Source of the DNA: UBA7672 sp047601145
Lineage (GTDB): Bacteria; Pseudomonadota; Alphaproteobacteria; Caulobacterales; Hyphomonadaceae
Direction of reading: 5' to 3'
DNA length: 64,000 nucleotides
Assembly (NCBI GenBank): GCA_047601145.1
Contig: JASGJW010000001.1
Span: 868,001 to 932,000 of the forward strand
Below the pieces are notes generated by a model. It saw nothing but the letters and a program-made list of their open reading frames with translations. It was not told where the DNA came from and did no database searches. A program made the translations under genes and the position numbers. Of this stretch, positions 1 through 11,164 are shown one piece after another. Position 1 is the stretch's first letter; each line of letters begins with the position of its first letter.

Positions 1-162
1 TCAGCGACGCCGGACCTGCGCCGCCGCATCGAAGCCGCCGCCCGCATCTGGGTCTCCGGCCGCCCGAAGCTGCAGAGCCACCCCTGGCGCTTCGACATCG
101 TCCTCCTCGCCCCCGGCCGCCTGCCTCGTCACATGCGCGATGCATGGCGTGCGGAGGGGTAG
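1..162 (+). CDS. yraN: YraN/UPF0102-family endonuclease-like protein, C-terminal fragment
   Basis: The window opens inside this gene; 53 codons in frame 1 remain before the TAG at 160-162. The visible tail has the family's closing pattern: RIEAAARIW, then RFDIVLL, then an HMRDAW motif just before the end. UPF0102 proteins are small, predicted restriction-endonuclease-fold nucleases of unclear role. The neighbours fit, since yraN followed by a BON-domain protein and gshB is a common alphaproteobacterial order. The catalytic N-terminal part lies outside the window, so activity cannot be judged. Confidence 0.75.
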   Translation, partial: SATPDLRRRIEAAARIWVSGRPKLQSHPWRFDIVLLAPGRLPRHMRDAWRAEG

Positions 163-286
163 GGTGCAGAAAGCCGGTTCACGGCCTATTCACCCCACTT
201 CCCCAAACCTGCAAACCGCCCGAAATTTGCCTCATCGTGCGCCTAGCACGACGGGGACCGCCCGGGCGGGAGCTATTGGGATCACA

Positions 287-1069
287 ATGACTGCGCGCCT
301 TTTCGCCTGCGTCCTGCTTGCTGCGCCGCTGCTCGGCGGCTGCTTCTCCGACCGCACATTCTTCGAGGCGGCCGACGACGCCTCCTCCGCCACCGAGATC
401 AAGACACGCCTCTTCGGCGCGGGCGGCTTCTCGCGCTTCGGTGAAGTCGATGTCGCTGTGGTTGACCGCTTCGTCCTCCTCTCCGGCCGCGTGCCTTCGG
501 AAGCCGACCGCAAGGAAGCCGAGCGCATCGCCTGGCAGGTCGGCTCGATCGACGAGGTCGCCAACGAACTCCAGATCGAAACCTGGGATCTCGGCCGCGA
601 CATGAACGATGCGTGGATCACCGAACAGGTCCGCATGAGCCTCATCGCCGACAACGACATCAAGGGCACCAACTTCAACATCCAGGTCCATTCGGGCGTC
701 GTCTATCTTCTGGGCCTTGCACGCACCGAGGAGGAACTGCGCAAGGCCGCCGAACACGCCAGCCTCGTCAACGGCGTCACCAAAGTGATTTCCTATGTGA
801 AGATGCGCGAGCGCGGACAGCCGCCGCCGGATATCTCCGTCGCCGCCGCCCCGCCGTCCGACCAGCAGGGCCAGCCCGTCGCCGTCGACACGACGCCCGG
901 CGCGATCAAGCTTGCGCCCGCTTCCGGCACGCCTGCGCCGATCGTGCAGACCGCCCCCACCACGCGCGCGCAGTACACTGACCCTTACGCTCCGGGCGCA
1001 ACGCCGCCGCCGGGCTCCAACAACAGTGGCGGCCTGCAAAGCCTGCCGCCGCCCCAGAACCGGAACTGA
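287..1069 (+). CDS. BON-domain lipoprotein
   Basis: A predicted 260-aa lipoprotein. A hydrophobic signal segment ends in the lipobox LGGC (Cys about 18), so the protein should be lipid-anchored in the envelope. Two BON modules follow, at roughly residues 35-105 and 110-180, each with the VxLxGxV-like strand pattern (FVLLSGRV, VVYLLGLA). The tail is rich in Pro, Ala and Gln and looks disordered. BON proteins of the OsmY/DolP type act in envelope maintenance and phospholipid contact. The ATG at 287 was chosen because it places the signal peptide at the N terminus; the frame is open further upstream to 140, but that segment is not signal-like. It lies between yraN and gshB, a conserved placement. 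Confidence 0.85.
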   Translation: MTARLFACVLLAAPLLGGCFSDRTFFEAADDASSATEIKTRLFGAGGFSRFGEVDVAVVDRFVLLSGRVPSEADRKEAERIAWQVGSIDEVANELQIETWDLGRDMNDAWITEQVRMSLIADNDIKGTNFNIQVHSGVVYLLGLARTEEELRKAAEHASLVNGVTKVISYVKMRERGQPPPDISVAAAPPSDQQGQPVAVDTTPGAIKLAPASGTPAPIVQTAPTTRAQYTDPYAPGATPPPGSNNSGGLQSLPPPQNRN

Positions 1070-1087
1070 CAGGCATCCGAGCTGTCG

Positions 1088-1119
1088 GACACCGGACCTG
1101 AAGGACACCGGACCTGAAG
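1088..1119. repeat. Two-copy 16-bp tandem repeat
   Basis: The unit GACACCGGACCTGAAG is present twice in direct succession, and a third copy begins (GACA) and breaks off. It lies in the gap between the BON-lipoprotein gene and gshB. It is probably a slippage duplication in non-coding DNA; no regulatory role is evident. Confidence 0.8.
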
Positions 1120-1208
1120 GACAGGCGATCCACGTCCCAATCAACCCACGCGCGATTGCGCCTGAGGGCGGGGCAACCTAGGTAAGGTGCGCAGGCTGGA
1201 GCGCACCC

Positions 1209-2153
1209 ATGTCCCTTCGTATCGCCGTCCAGATGGACCCGCTCGAGTCCATCAATCCCGCCGGCGACACCACGTTCATGATGATCGAGGAAGCGCAGAA
1301 GCGCAGTCACCAGGTCGCCGTCTATGGCGTCGGCGATCTCGCCTATGACTCAGGCGCCGTCACCGCCCGCGTCCGCCCTGCCAAAGTCTTCCCCGGCCAG
1401 ACCCCGCACGCGACCTTCGAGGCCGCCGAGCTCATCGACCTGCGCAAGGATGCCGACGTCGTCCTCATGCGCCAGGATCCGCCCTTTCACATGGGCTACA
1501 TCACAGCTGCCCACCTGCTCGAACTCGTAACGGATGAGACGCTGGTGGTGAACGATCCCGCCGGTGTCCGCTCGTCGCCGGAAAAAGTTCTGCCGCTGAT
1601 GTTCCCCGATCTCCAGCCGCCGACGCTCATCACGCGCGACATCGCTCGCGTACGCGAATTCCGCGAGCGCCATGGCGACATCGTGGTGAAGCCGCTGCAC
1701 GGCCATGGCGGGGCAGGCGTCCTGAAAGTCTCCCGCGACGACGGCAATCTCGAAGCCATCGTCGACCTCTTCAACAAGATGGTCCCCGAAGCCTTCATCG
1801 CGCAGGCCTTCCTTCCAGCGGTGAGCGAGGGCGACAAGCGCATCCTCATCGTCGATGGCGAACCTGTCGGCGCCATCAACCGCAAGCCGCCTTCTGGCGC
1901 CATCCGCTCAAACCTCGTCGTCGGCGGCACTGCCGAAGCGACCGAACTCTCCGCGCGCGAGAAGGAAATCTGCGCTCGGATCGGCCCCGAGCTGAAGAAA
2001 CGCGGCCTCATCTTCGTTGGCATCGACGTCATCGGCGGCATGATGACCGAGATCAACGTCACCAGCCCCACCGGCGCCCGCGCCCTCAAGAAGCTCTCCG
2101 GCGTCGATGCCGTCGCGAAGATGTGGGACGTGATCGAGAAGCGCGTGAAATAG
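1209..2153 (+). CDS. gshB: Glutathione synthetase
   Basis: A 314-aa cytosolic ATP-grasp enzyme that joins gamma-glutamylcysteine and glycine to form glutathione, the second step of the pathway. The N terminus has the family start (RIAVQMDPLESINPAGDTTF, residues about 4-23), followed by the substrate-domain motif MRQDPPFHMGY. The ATP-grasp part contains the glycine-rich loop HGHGGAGV and, near the end, the metal-binding segment EINVTSPTG. Length is normal for the family. The ATG at 1209 matches the expected N terminus. The gene follows the BON lipoprotein and precedes a sensor kinase on the same strand, with 112 bp between gshB and the kinase. Confidence 0.97.
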   Translation: MSLRIAVQMDPLESINPAGDTTFMMIEEAQKRSHQVAVYGVGDLAYDSGAVTARVRPAKVFPGQTPHATFEAAELIDLRKDADVVLMRQDPPFHMGYITAAHLLELVTDETLVVNDPAGVRSSPEKVLPLMFPDLQPPTLITRDIARVREFRERHGDIVVKPLHGHGGAGVLKVSRDDGNLEAIVDLFNKMVPEAFIAQAFLPAVSEGDKRILIVDGEPVGAINRKPPSGAIRSNLVVGGTAEATELSAREKEICARIGPELKKRGLIFVGIDVIGGMMTEINVTSPTGARALKKLSGVDAVAKMWDVIEKRVK

Positions 2154-2265
2154 GTGGCCGACCCCAAGGCGTAATGCAGAAAAACCTGCAGAAACACGGG
2201 CTTTCCCGGCCTGTGGCGCGCTTCGTTAATTGTCTGGTCAGCAGCATCCCTACAGGGTCGCGGCA

Positions 2266-4017
2266 ATGACCGAACCGGCTCGCCTCCAGCCAGCGAACGA
2301 TAGGACGTCCGAAGCTTCGGCGAGCGATGTTCTGTCGGCAACTGCGCGCAGCTGGCCGGGCGCTGCTCTCGCGGTCAACGCCACCGGCCGCGTCATCGCG
2401 GCGAGCCCGCTCTCGGGCCTCACCTCAGGCATGAAGGCGCCGTTCGATCTTCCCGCTGCACCGATCGCCTCACAGCTCGTCGATTCGGCAGGCCGCTCAT
2501 GGCGTATTTCGGCTCCGAGTGCTGGCATCCGTCTCGCCACCGCGGACCTGCGCGAAGAGCCCGACGCCGCCCATCGCTTCACCGCCGCCGTCAGTCACGA
2601 GATCCGCACGCCGCTCAACGGCATTCTCGGCATGGCCGCGCTGCTCGAGGAAACCGAGCTCACGCCGGCCCAGCGCGATTATGCCGGCGCAATCCGCAAG
2701 TCCGGCGCGCGTCTGCTCGACCTGCTCAACAACGTGCTCGACTTCTCGCGCATGGAAGCGGGCGACATCCCGCTCGATGCGGCGCCCTTTGATCCGTCCG
2801 ACCTCGTCCAGGACGTCGCGGAACTCCTCGCCCCGCGCGCACACTCTGCCGGGCTCGACATCGCGGCCATCGTCCACCCCGAACTGCCCGCCCGCCTGAT
2901 CGGCGATGCGGGCCGCCTGCGCCAGATCCTGTTCAACCTTGCCGGCAACGCCGTGAAGTTCACCGAGACCGGCGCCGTCCTGATCGAGGCGCGTCCCGGT
3001 GAGACCGGGCAGGGCCTGCAGCTTGTCATTCGCGACACAGGCGCCGGCGTTCCCGAGCATGCCCGCGCGCGCCTGTTCGACGCCTTCAGCCAGGTCAGTG
3101 CGGCCGATGCGCGCCGCGATGGCGGCGTCGGCCTCGGCCTCGCCATCGTCGCCCGCCTCGTTGATGCGATGAAAGGCAAGGTCAGCGTCTCGTCCGCCTG
3201 GGGCAATGGCGCGATGTTCGTGGTTGATCTGCCGCTCGAGGCCGGACCGCAACCGCCCGCCGCGCCGCGCGTGCGCTCGAAGCGCCCGCTGCGCATTGCG
3301 ATGGATCTGCCGCCCGCCTCGCGTTTCGCGATCATCACCGCGCTCGCCCACGGCAATGCGCAGATCGTCGCCGATGCGTCGGAGGCCGATCTGGTCATTC
3401 TGGATGCGGCGCTGCCGCCCGCCCACATCGAGGCTATCGCCCGGCGGCAACGAACGCTCGTCGTGCTGCGCCCACGCGATCGTTCGCGCCTTGAAACATT
3501 CCGCGAGCTTGGCTGCGCCGGCTATCTCATTCGCCCCTTGCGCGCTGCCTCCATCGTCGAGCGCGTTGGCCTGACGCTCGCAGGCGCCGAACAGCCCGCG
3601 CTGCGTGACGAGCGGAAGAAGCCGGGCGAAGCCGGCAACGTCCTCATCGCCGACGACAACGCCGTCAACGCCCTGCTGGCGCGATCGGCCCTCACGGCCG
3701 CCGGGTTCCGTGTCCACACTGCTGGAACCGGCGCCGAAGCGCTGGAAAGAATGGCGGAAACGCATTATTCCGTGGTGTTCATGGATATCCGCATGCCGGT
3801 GATGGATGGTCTCGAGGCGACGCGCCGCATCCGCCGCCTTGAAGGTTCTGCGTCCGAAACGCCGATCGTTGCCCTTACTGCCGACATCGATCCGGAACTG
3901 GAAGACCGCGCCCGCGAGGCCGGCGTCTCGCAGCTCGCCTCCAAACCGATCGACCCGCCGCGCCTGCGCGATCTTGCCAATCACTGGGCGCAGCAGAGAA
4001 AGCAGGCCGCCGAATGA
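2266..4017 (+). CDS. Soluble hybrid histidine kinase with pseudo-receiver and receiver
   Basis: A 583-aa protein without membrane segments, so a cytoplasmic sensor is expected. After about 100 residues of unclassified input region comes a HisKA helix with SHEIRTPLNG (His about 112), then a HATPase_c domain with N, G1 (DTGAGVPE) and G2 (GVGLGLAI) boxes. Next is a receiver-like stretch, about residues 345-445, that lacks a clear phospho-acceptor Asp and has LIRP where a conserved Lys-Pro is expected. A canonical receiver with FMDIRMP (Asp about 505) closes the protein. ATG 2266 was preferred over a TTG 36 bases upstream. It overlaps the AmpG-like gene by 4 bases (ATGA), so the two are probably cotranslated. 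The signal sensed is unknown. Confidence 0.9.
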   Translation: MTEPARLQPANDRTSEASASDVLSATARSWPGAALAVNATGRVIAASPLSGLTSGMKAPFDLPAAPIASQLVDSAGRSWRISAPSAGIRLATADLREEPDAAHRFTAAVSHEIRTPLNGILGMAALLEETELTPAQRDYAGAIRKSGARLLDLLNNVLDFSRMEAGDIPLDAAPFDPSDLVQDVAELLAPRAHSAGLDIAAIVHPELPARLIGDAGRLRQILFNLAGNAVKFTETGAVLIEARPGETGQGLQLVIRDTGAGVPEHARARLFDAFSQVSAADARRDGGVGLGLAIVARLVDAMKGKVSVSSAWGNGAMFVVDLPLEAGPQPPAAPRVRSKRPLRIAMDLPPASRFAIITALAHGNAQIVADASEADLVILDAALPPAHIEAIARRQRTLVVLRPRDRSRLETFRELGCAGYLIRPLRAASIVERVGLTLAGAEQPALRDERKKPGEAGNVLIADDNAVNALLARSALTAAGFRVHTAGTGAEALERMAETHYSVVFMDIRMPVMDGLEATRRIRRLEGSASETPIVALTADIDPELEDRAREAGVSQLASKPIDPPRLRDLANHWAQQRKQAAE

Positions 4018-5708
4018 CCGATGCCGCCGTCGCCGCTGACAAGCCGAAGCGCAACCTGCGCGAGCGGCTGTTCAGTGACCGGCGCATGATCGTCATGCTC
4101 CTGCTTGGCATCGCATCGGGGTTGCCGTTTGCGGTGATCACCGGAACGCTCAATGCGTGGTTCACCAAGTACAGCATCTCGATCACCACGATCGGCGTGT
4201 TCGCGTGGGCGGGGCTGGCCTATTCGTTCAAGTTCCTGTGGTCGCCGGCGCTCCATCGCACGCCCGCGCCATTCTTCGCAAAGCTGGGCCTGCGGCGCAG
4301 CTGGTTCATCCCGATCCAGATCGCGATTGCGTTGTGCTTCCTCGGCTTCAGCCTGCTCAACCCGGCCGACAATTTCGGGTTCATTGCGATCCTGGCCGTT
4401 GTCGGCGCATTCCTCTCCGCGACGTTCGATATCGTCGTCGATGCCTGGCGGATCGAGACGGCGAAATCTGCGGACGATCTCGACACGCTGACGACCTTCT
4501 ATCAGGGCGGATATCGCAGCGCGGCCTTCATCGGCGGCGCCGGCGCGCTGCTGCTCTCGGATGCGATCGGCTGGAACATCACGCTGGCCGTCCTTGGGGT
4601 GGTGATGGCGATCACGGTCGTCGCCGCGCTGCTGGCTGATGAACCCGATCGCCCTGAAGAGACGGCGGCGGAGAAGGCGGCGAGGCCCTTGATCGACACG
4701 TTCAGCCAGGGCTGGCGCAATCTCGTCCTGCTAGTCGTGCTCGTGGGTTGGGCCTGGGCGTTCATCACGCTCGGCTGGTTCATGACAACGGCGATCGCTT
4801 CGCCGGAAACGGCAAAGCCGGGCGACTTCACGGCGAATCTCGGTTGGCTGATCGTGCTGGCGACGGTGGGCCTGCCCGCGTTCGGCGGCATCTGGCTGCT
4901 GCGCACGCGGGCGCAGAAGTCCGCCGATGTGAAATTGCCGGCGCTGCCGCCCAGGATGCAGCGTGCGGCGGACACCATGTTCTCCGCCATCATCGAGCCG
5001 ATGGTCGATGTGATCGGCCGCCTGAAATGGGTAGCGCTGCTCGCGCTGGCCATCATCCTCACCTACCGCTTCACCGATTCCGTGTGGGGCTCGTTCGCCT
5101 ATCCGTTCTACATGGGCACGACGGGCGGGGCGCTCGGCCATACGGCGACCGAGGTTGCGCTGGCCTCGAAGATGGTCGGCGTTGTCGCGACCATTGTCGG
5201 CATCGTCGGCGGAGGCATGCTGCTGAAATGGATGGGCCGCATGCCGGCGCTGGTGCTGGGCGGCGTATTCGCGGCCGCAACCAACCTCCTGTTCTACGAT
5301 CTCGCCGTGCAAGGGCCGGTGGTGAACGGGTTCGTGCATCTCGTCGGGCTCGACAGCCTGTTCGCCTATTTCGGACAGGACATTCGCAATGCGCGACTGA
5401 TCACGGCGATCATGGGCGAGAACCTCGCGGTTGGTTTTGCGAGCGTCGCTTACGTCGCCTACCTGTCGGGTATCGTGAATCCGAAATACGCAGCAGTACA
5501 GTATTCGCTGCTGGGGTCCCTGACGCTCCTGATCGGACAGCTCGGCAAGCCGGCGCTGGGCGCGCTGATCGACAGCCAGGGCTTTGCCCCGGCCTTCGTA
5601 CTCGTCACGATGGTGGGAATCATCCCGGTGATCCTGACGCTCGGCGAATGGTATCGCCAGTCGCGCCTGCCCAAAGCAGTCGCGGTCGCGCCACAAGCCG
5701 CCGAGTAG
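4014..5708 (+). CDS. AmpG-like muropeptide permease (MFS)
   Basis: A 564-aa inner-membrane transporter of the major facilitator superfamily. The first segment matches AmpG proteins: GIASGLPFAV in helix 1, then AGLAYSFKFLWSPALH after helix 2. AmpG imports anhydro-muropeptides released during wall turnover into the cytosol for recycling. About 14 hydrophobic segments are visible, as in AmpG, with a longer central loop around residues 290-340. The start overlaps the stop of the upstream hybrid kinase, which suggests the kinase may respond to wall status, although nothing in the sequence shows that directly. The stop lies 6 bases from that of the convergent maeB. Confidence 0.82.
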   Translation: MTDAAVAADKPKRNLRERLFSDRRMIVMLLLGIASGLPFAVITGTLNAWFTKYSISITTIGVFAWAGLAYSFKFLWSPALHRTPAPFFAKLGLRRSWFIPIQIAIALCFLGFSLLNPADNFGFIAILAVVGAFLSATFDIVVDAWRIETAKSADDLDTLTTFYQGGYRSAAFIGGAGALLLSDAIGWNITLAVLGVVMAITVVAALLADEPDRPEETAAEKAARPLIDTFSQGWRNLVLLVVLVGWAWAFITLGWFMTTAIASPETAKPGDFTANLGWLIVLATVGLPAFGGIWLLRTRAQKSADVKLPALPPRMQRAADTMFSAIIEPMVDVIGRLKWVALLALAIILTYRFTDSVWGSFAYPFYMGTTGGALGHTATEVALASKMVGVVATIVGIVGGGMLLKWMGRMPALVLGGVFAAATNLLFYDLAVQGPVVNGFVHLVGLDSLFAYFGQDIRNARLITAIMGENLAVGFASVAYVAYLSGIVNPKYAAVQYSLLGSLTLLIGQLGKPALGALIDSQGFAPAFVLVTMVGIIPVILTLGEWYRQSRLPKAVAVAPQAAE

Positions 5709-5714
5709 GGCGGA

Positions 5715-7982
<2,268 letters not shown>

Positions 7983-8107
7983 CTAAAGGACTGGGGCTTT
8001 TGGACTTGAGGGCGAAGGCTTGGATCACTAGGCAGTGGCTTCGCTGCGGAAGATAGCGCCGGGCGAGGCAGGCGGGCATTCAGCCGCAATCGGGGTTCGA
8101 ATCAAGC
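7983..8107. other. Divergent maeB/mutS intergenic region
   Basis: This 125-bp stretch must hold the promoters of both maeB (leftward) and mutS (rightward). No convincing -35/-10 pair or operator could be picked out by eye. A short GGTTCGAATC string near 8095 resembles a tRNA T-loop, but no tRNA can be folded around it. Confidence 0.5.
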
Positions 8108-10807
8108 GTGAAGGAACGCGATTCCACGTCTGGCGAGCAAGAAGTTGCTCAAACTCCGCCCTCAACCGAGGGCGCGACGCCATTCATGGCCCAATATCTC
8201 GAGATGAAGCGCAATCATCCCGATGCGCTGCTCTTCTTCCGGATGGGCGATTTCTACGAACTCTTCTTCGACGACGCGATCCTGGCGGGGCAGGCGCTTG
8301 GCATCACCCAGACTTTCCGCGGCCAGCACAACGGCCAGCCTATTCCGATGGCGGGCGTCCCCTATCACGCCGCAGAGGGCTATCTCGCGCGCCTGATCAA
8401 GGCGGGTCACCGCGTGGCGGTGTGCGAGCAGACCGAGGACCCGGCCGAAGCCAAGAAGCGCGGCTCCAAGGCCGTGGTTCGCCGCGAGATCGTCCGCGTG
8501 GTCACGCCCGGCACGATCACCGAAGAATCCCTGCTCGAAGCGCGCTCCGCCAACAGTCTCGCCGCCATCGGTATCGCGGGTGGCGGTCGCGAAGCCGCGC
8601 TGGCGATCGCTGATGTCTCGACGGGCCGGTTCGAGGTGTTCAACCTTTCGCCTGCCGTTCTCGATGACGTGCTGTCCGCCGTGGGACCGCGAGAAGTCCT
8701 CCTCGCCGACAGCGTGATGTCCCACGCCGATGTCGCGCGCGCGACGCAGGGCCTGACGCTGACGCCCCGGCCCGACGCCCGGGCCGACGCCAAGCTGGGG
8801 GAACGGCTGGTCAAGACGGCCTTCGGCGTCTCGACGCTCGACGGGTTCGGTGATTTCTCTCGCGCCGAGCTGATCGCGTGCGCGTTGCTGTTCGACTATC
8901 TCGCACTGACGCAGGCGGGCGGTCAGGCGCGGCTTGACCCGCCTCTCCGTTCGGCGCCCGGCACCTTCCTCGCAATCGATCCGGCCACGCGCACCAGCCT
9001 CGAGATCGAGAAATCATCGCGTGGCCAGCGGCAGGGATCGCTTGTCGCCTCGATCGACCGGACCGTCACGGCCGCGGGTGCGCGCCTCCTGGCCTTCCGG
9101 CTCGGCCGTCCCTCGCGCGACGCCGCCGAGATCGAGCGCCGCCTCGACGCCGTGGCCTTCTTCCTCGATGCCTCGGAGCGCCGCGAGTTCGCCCGCGACG
9201 CGCTGAAGCGCGCCAGCGATCTTGAACGTTCGCGCATGCGCCTGTCGCTTCGCCGGGGCGGACCTCGCGATCTCGCCGCGCTCGCCGCATGCCTGTCGGT
9301 TGGCGAACAGATCTGCGCCGATCTGTCGAGCCAGGACCGACCTCCAGCCGAGATCGCCTCCGCCTGCGCGGCCCTGACGTTGGCGGACAAGCCCCGCCTC
9401 GCCGCCTTCGCCCAGCAGGTCAACGCGGCCCTTGCGCGCGAGCTTCCCGTGCAGGCGCGCGATGGCGGCTTCATCGCGCAGGGCTATGATCCCGCGCTCG
9501 ATGAAACGCGGACGCTGAAGGAAGATGCGCGCTCCATCATCGCGCGGCTGGAAGTTGAATACGCAACCGAGACAGGCATTTCCGGCCTGCGCATCAAGCA
9601 CAACAACGTGCTGGGTTTCTTCATCGAGGTGAACGCAAAACACGGCGATCAGCTGATGAAGCCGCCGCTGGCGTCGACCTTCATCCATCGCCAGACGATG
9701 GCCAACGCCATGCGCTTTTCGACCACGCAGCTCAACGAACTCGAAGCGAAGATCAGCCGCGCAGACGGCGAGGCACTGGCCCGCGAGCTCGACATCTTCA
9801 ACCGCTTCATCGCCGAAGCCGACGCTCTTGGACCGGAACTGGCGATGGTCGCCGACGGCCTTGCTCGTCTCGATATTGCCGCCGCCAACGCGGAATGGGC
9901 GGCGGAGGTTTCCGCTGTTCGCCCGGAGATCGCCGACAAGCCCGTGTTCGAGGCCGAAGGCGCGCGCCATCCTGTCGTCGAGGCGGCGCTACGTACGACG
10001 GGGCAGGGCTTCACCGCGAACGATTGCCGGCTCGATGCGACGGGGGCTGCAGGCCCGCGCCTGATGCTGATCACCGGCCCGAACATGGCGGGCAAATCCA
10101 CCTTCCTGCGCCAGAACGTCCTCCTCGCCATTCTCGCGCAGGCCGGATGCTACGTGCCCGCGCGCAAGCTGCGCCTGGGTCTTGCGGACCGTGTCTTCTC
10201 CCGTGTCGGCGCTTCGGACGATCTTGCACGGGGACGCTCCACGTTCATGGTCGAAATGATCGAGACGGCCGCGATCCTCAACCAGGCGACGCAGGATTCG
10301 ATCGTGATCCTCGACGAGGTCGGCCGCGGAACTTCGACCTGGGATGGTCTCGCCATCGCCTGGGCGGCGGTCGAGCATCTCCACGAGGTCAACAAGTGTC
10401 GCGCCCTGTTCGCGACGCACTATCATGAACTCACGGGCCTTTCGGACACGCTTGCCGCCTGCGCCAACGCCAGCCTCCGGGCGCAGGAGTGGAAGGGCGA
10501 TCTCGTCTTCCTGCACGAGGTGAAGCCCGGGCCCGCCGACCGCTCCTACGGCGTCCAGGTCGCCAAGCTCGCCGGCCTTCCGGCCGCCGCCGTGCGTCGC
10601 GCCGAGGCCGTGCTTAAGAAGCTGGAAGCGAAAGAAGGCGGAGCAAAGCGTCTCGAAGAACTGCCCCTCTTCGCAGCCTTCGCGCCTGCCCCGGTCGAGG
10701 AGCGTCAGCCATCGGAAGCCGACAAGCTCCTGGCCGGCCTCGACCCTGACACGCTGACGCCGAAAGAGGCGCTCGAGCTGGTCTACAAGCTCAGGAAATT
10801 GACCTAG
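8108..10807 (+). CDS. mutS: DNA mismatch repair protein MutS
   Basis: An 899-aa mismatch recognition ATPase. Domain I contains the mismatch-contacting loop region (FFRMGDFYELFFDDA, about residues 38-52). The core and clamp domains follow, then the ABC-type ATPase with Walker A GPNMAGKST near residue 657 and the Walker B/D-loop segment DEVGRGTSTWDG near residue 735. A C-terminal tail that fits a tetramerisation segment ends the protein. The GTG at 8108 was taken as start because it gives the short leader usual in alphaproteobacterial MutS; no strong Shine-Dalgarno sequence is seen, and an ATG further in (8186) would cut into the conserved N terminus. It stands alone, divergent from maeB and followed by a sigma-54 promoter region. 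Confidence 0.97.
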   Translation: MKERDSTSGEQEVAQTPPSTEGATPFMAQYLEMKRNHPDALLFFRMGDFYELFFDDAILAGQALGITQTFRGQHNGQPIPMAGVPYHAAEGYLARLIKAGHRVAVCEQTEDPAEAKKRGSKAVVRREIVRVVTPGTITEESLLEARSANSLAAIGIAGGGREAALAIADVSTGRFEVFNLSPAVLDDVLSAVGPREVLLADSVMSHADVARATQGLTLTPRPDARADAKLGERLVKTAFGVSTLDGFGDFSRAELIACALLFDYLALTQAGGQARLDPPLRSAPGTFLAIDPATRTSLEIEKSSRGQRQGSLVASIDRTVTAAGARLLAFRLGRPSRDAAEIERRLDAVAFFLDASERREFARDALKRASDLERSRMRLSLRRGGPRDLAALAACLSVGEQICADLSSQDRPPAEIASACAALTLADKPRLAAFAQQVNAALARELPVQARDGGFIAQGYDPALDETRTLKEDARSIIARLEVEYATETGISGLRIKHNNVLGFFIEVNAKHGDQLMKPPLASTFIHRQTMANAMRFSTTQLNELEAKISRADGEALARELDIFNRFIAEADALGPELAMVADGLARLDIAAANAEWAAEVSAVRPEIADKPVFEAEGARHPVVEAALRTTGQGFTANDCRLDATGAAGPRLMLITGPNMAGKSTFLRQNVLLAILAQAGCYVPARKLRLGLADRVFSRVGASDDLARGRSTFMVEMIETAAILNQATQDSIVILDEVGRGTSTWDGLAIAWAAVEHLHEVNKCRALFATHYHELTGLSDTLAACANASLRAQEWKGDLVFLHEVKPGPADRSYGVQVAKLAGLPAAAVRRAEAVLKKLEAKEGGAKRLEELPLFAAFAPAPVEERQPSEADKLLAGLDPDTLTPKEALELVYKLRKLT

Positions 10808-10879
10808 CGCAATCCGCCACATCGGCGGCGAAATCCGCCATCAGTGCGGCGAAACGCGCCTTGAATGTGTGAGGGCTCA

Positions 10880-10918
10880 GGTGTCTTCACACCGAAAAAC
10901 CAATAAAAACAATCGGTG
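10880..10918 (+). promoter_or_regulatory. Inverted repeats upstream of the sigma-54 promoter (possible activator site)
   Basis: Two overlapping dyads lie just upstream of the -24 element: GGTGT-CTTC-ACACC at 10880-10893, and CACCGA (10890-10895) paired with TCGGTG (10913-10918) across an A-rich spacer. Sigma-54 promoters need an upstream-bound activator and often an A/T-rich bend site, so these could serve as such. They lie closer to the promoter than most enhancers, so the role is inference. Confidence 0.35.
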
Positions 10919-10935
10919 GCACGGTTAAGAAAGTC

Positions 10936-10951
10936 TGGCACGGCGGTTGCA
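10936..10951 (+). promoter_or_regulatory. Sigma-54 (RpoN) -24/-12 promoter
   Basis: TGGCACG-N4-TTGCA matches the sigma-54 consensus exactly, with GG and GC at the required 12-bp offset. The predicted transcription start is near 10962, giving a leader of about 58 bases before the first micropeptide gene. A second TGGCACGG lies 19 bp upstream at 10917 but lacks a -12 element. No RpoN or enhancer-binding protein gene is in the window. Confidence 0.8.
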
Positions 10952-11019
10952 AACAATCCGTTCAACGGCGAGGCCCACCAAGAGGCGCAGCCGACCAGAA
11001 CAAGAAACGGAGAACGAAA

Positions 11020-11139
11020 ATGAACGGTCTGATCAAGCAAACGAACCTCGATGGCGTGAACTTCCTCGGCTCGCTGGCCATCGCCTTCTCGAGCGTCGCG
11101 GTCGCCCTCTACGTGCTGATGAGCGGCGGGATCGCCTAA
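11020..11139 (+). CDS. Tandem micropeptide 1, 39 aa, single membrane segment
   Basis: A 39-aa ORF beginning MNGLIKQTNLDGVNFLGSLA and continuing as one hydrophobic helix (about residues 15-36) with a short Gly-rich end, so a single-span membrane peptide is likely. A good ribosome site, ACGGAG, sits 7 bases before the ATG. A paralogue follows 72 bp downstream with the same first six residues, the same LDGVNFLGS core and a near-identical leader (AAGAAACGGAGAA in both), which argues strongly that both are translated. The perfect sigma-54 promoter at 10936 drives the pair. No known family is recognised and the function is unknown; it is not toxin-like in any way that can be named. Confidence 0.75.
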   Translation: MNGLIKQTNLDGVNFLGSLAIAFSSVAVALYVLMSGGIA

Positions 11140-11164
11140 CCCCAAACCCCAGAAGACGACCGGC

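Noticed and set aside
140..286. N-terminal extension of the BON lipoprotein to 140
   Set aside because: It overlaps the yraN end and would bury the signal peptide and lipobox inside the protein.
8090..8107. tRNA T-loop-like string GGGGTTCGAATC
   Set aside because: The flanking bases do not pair into a T stem and no anticodon or acceptor arm can be drawn upstream.
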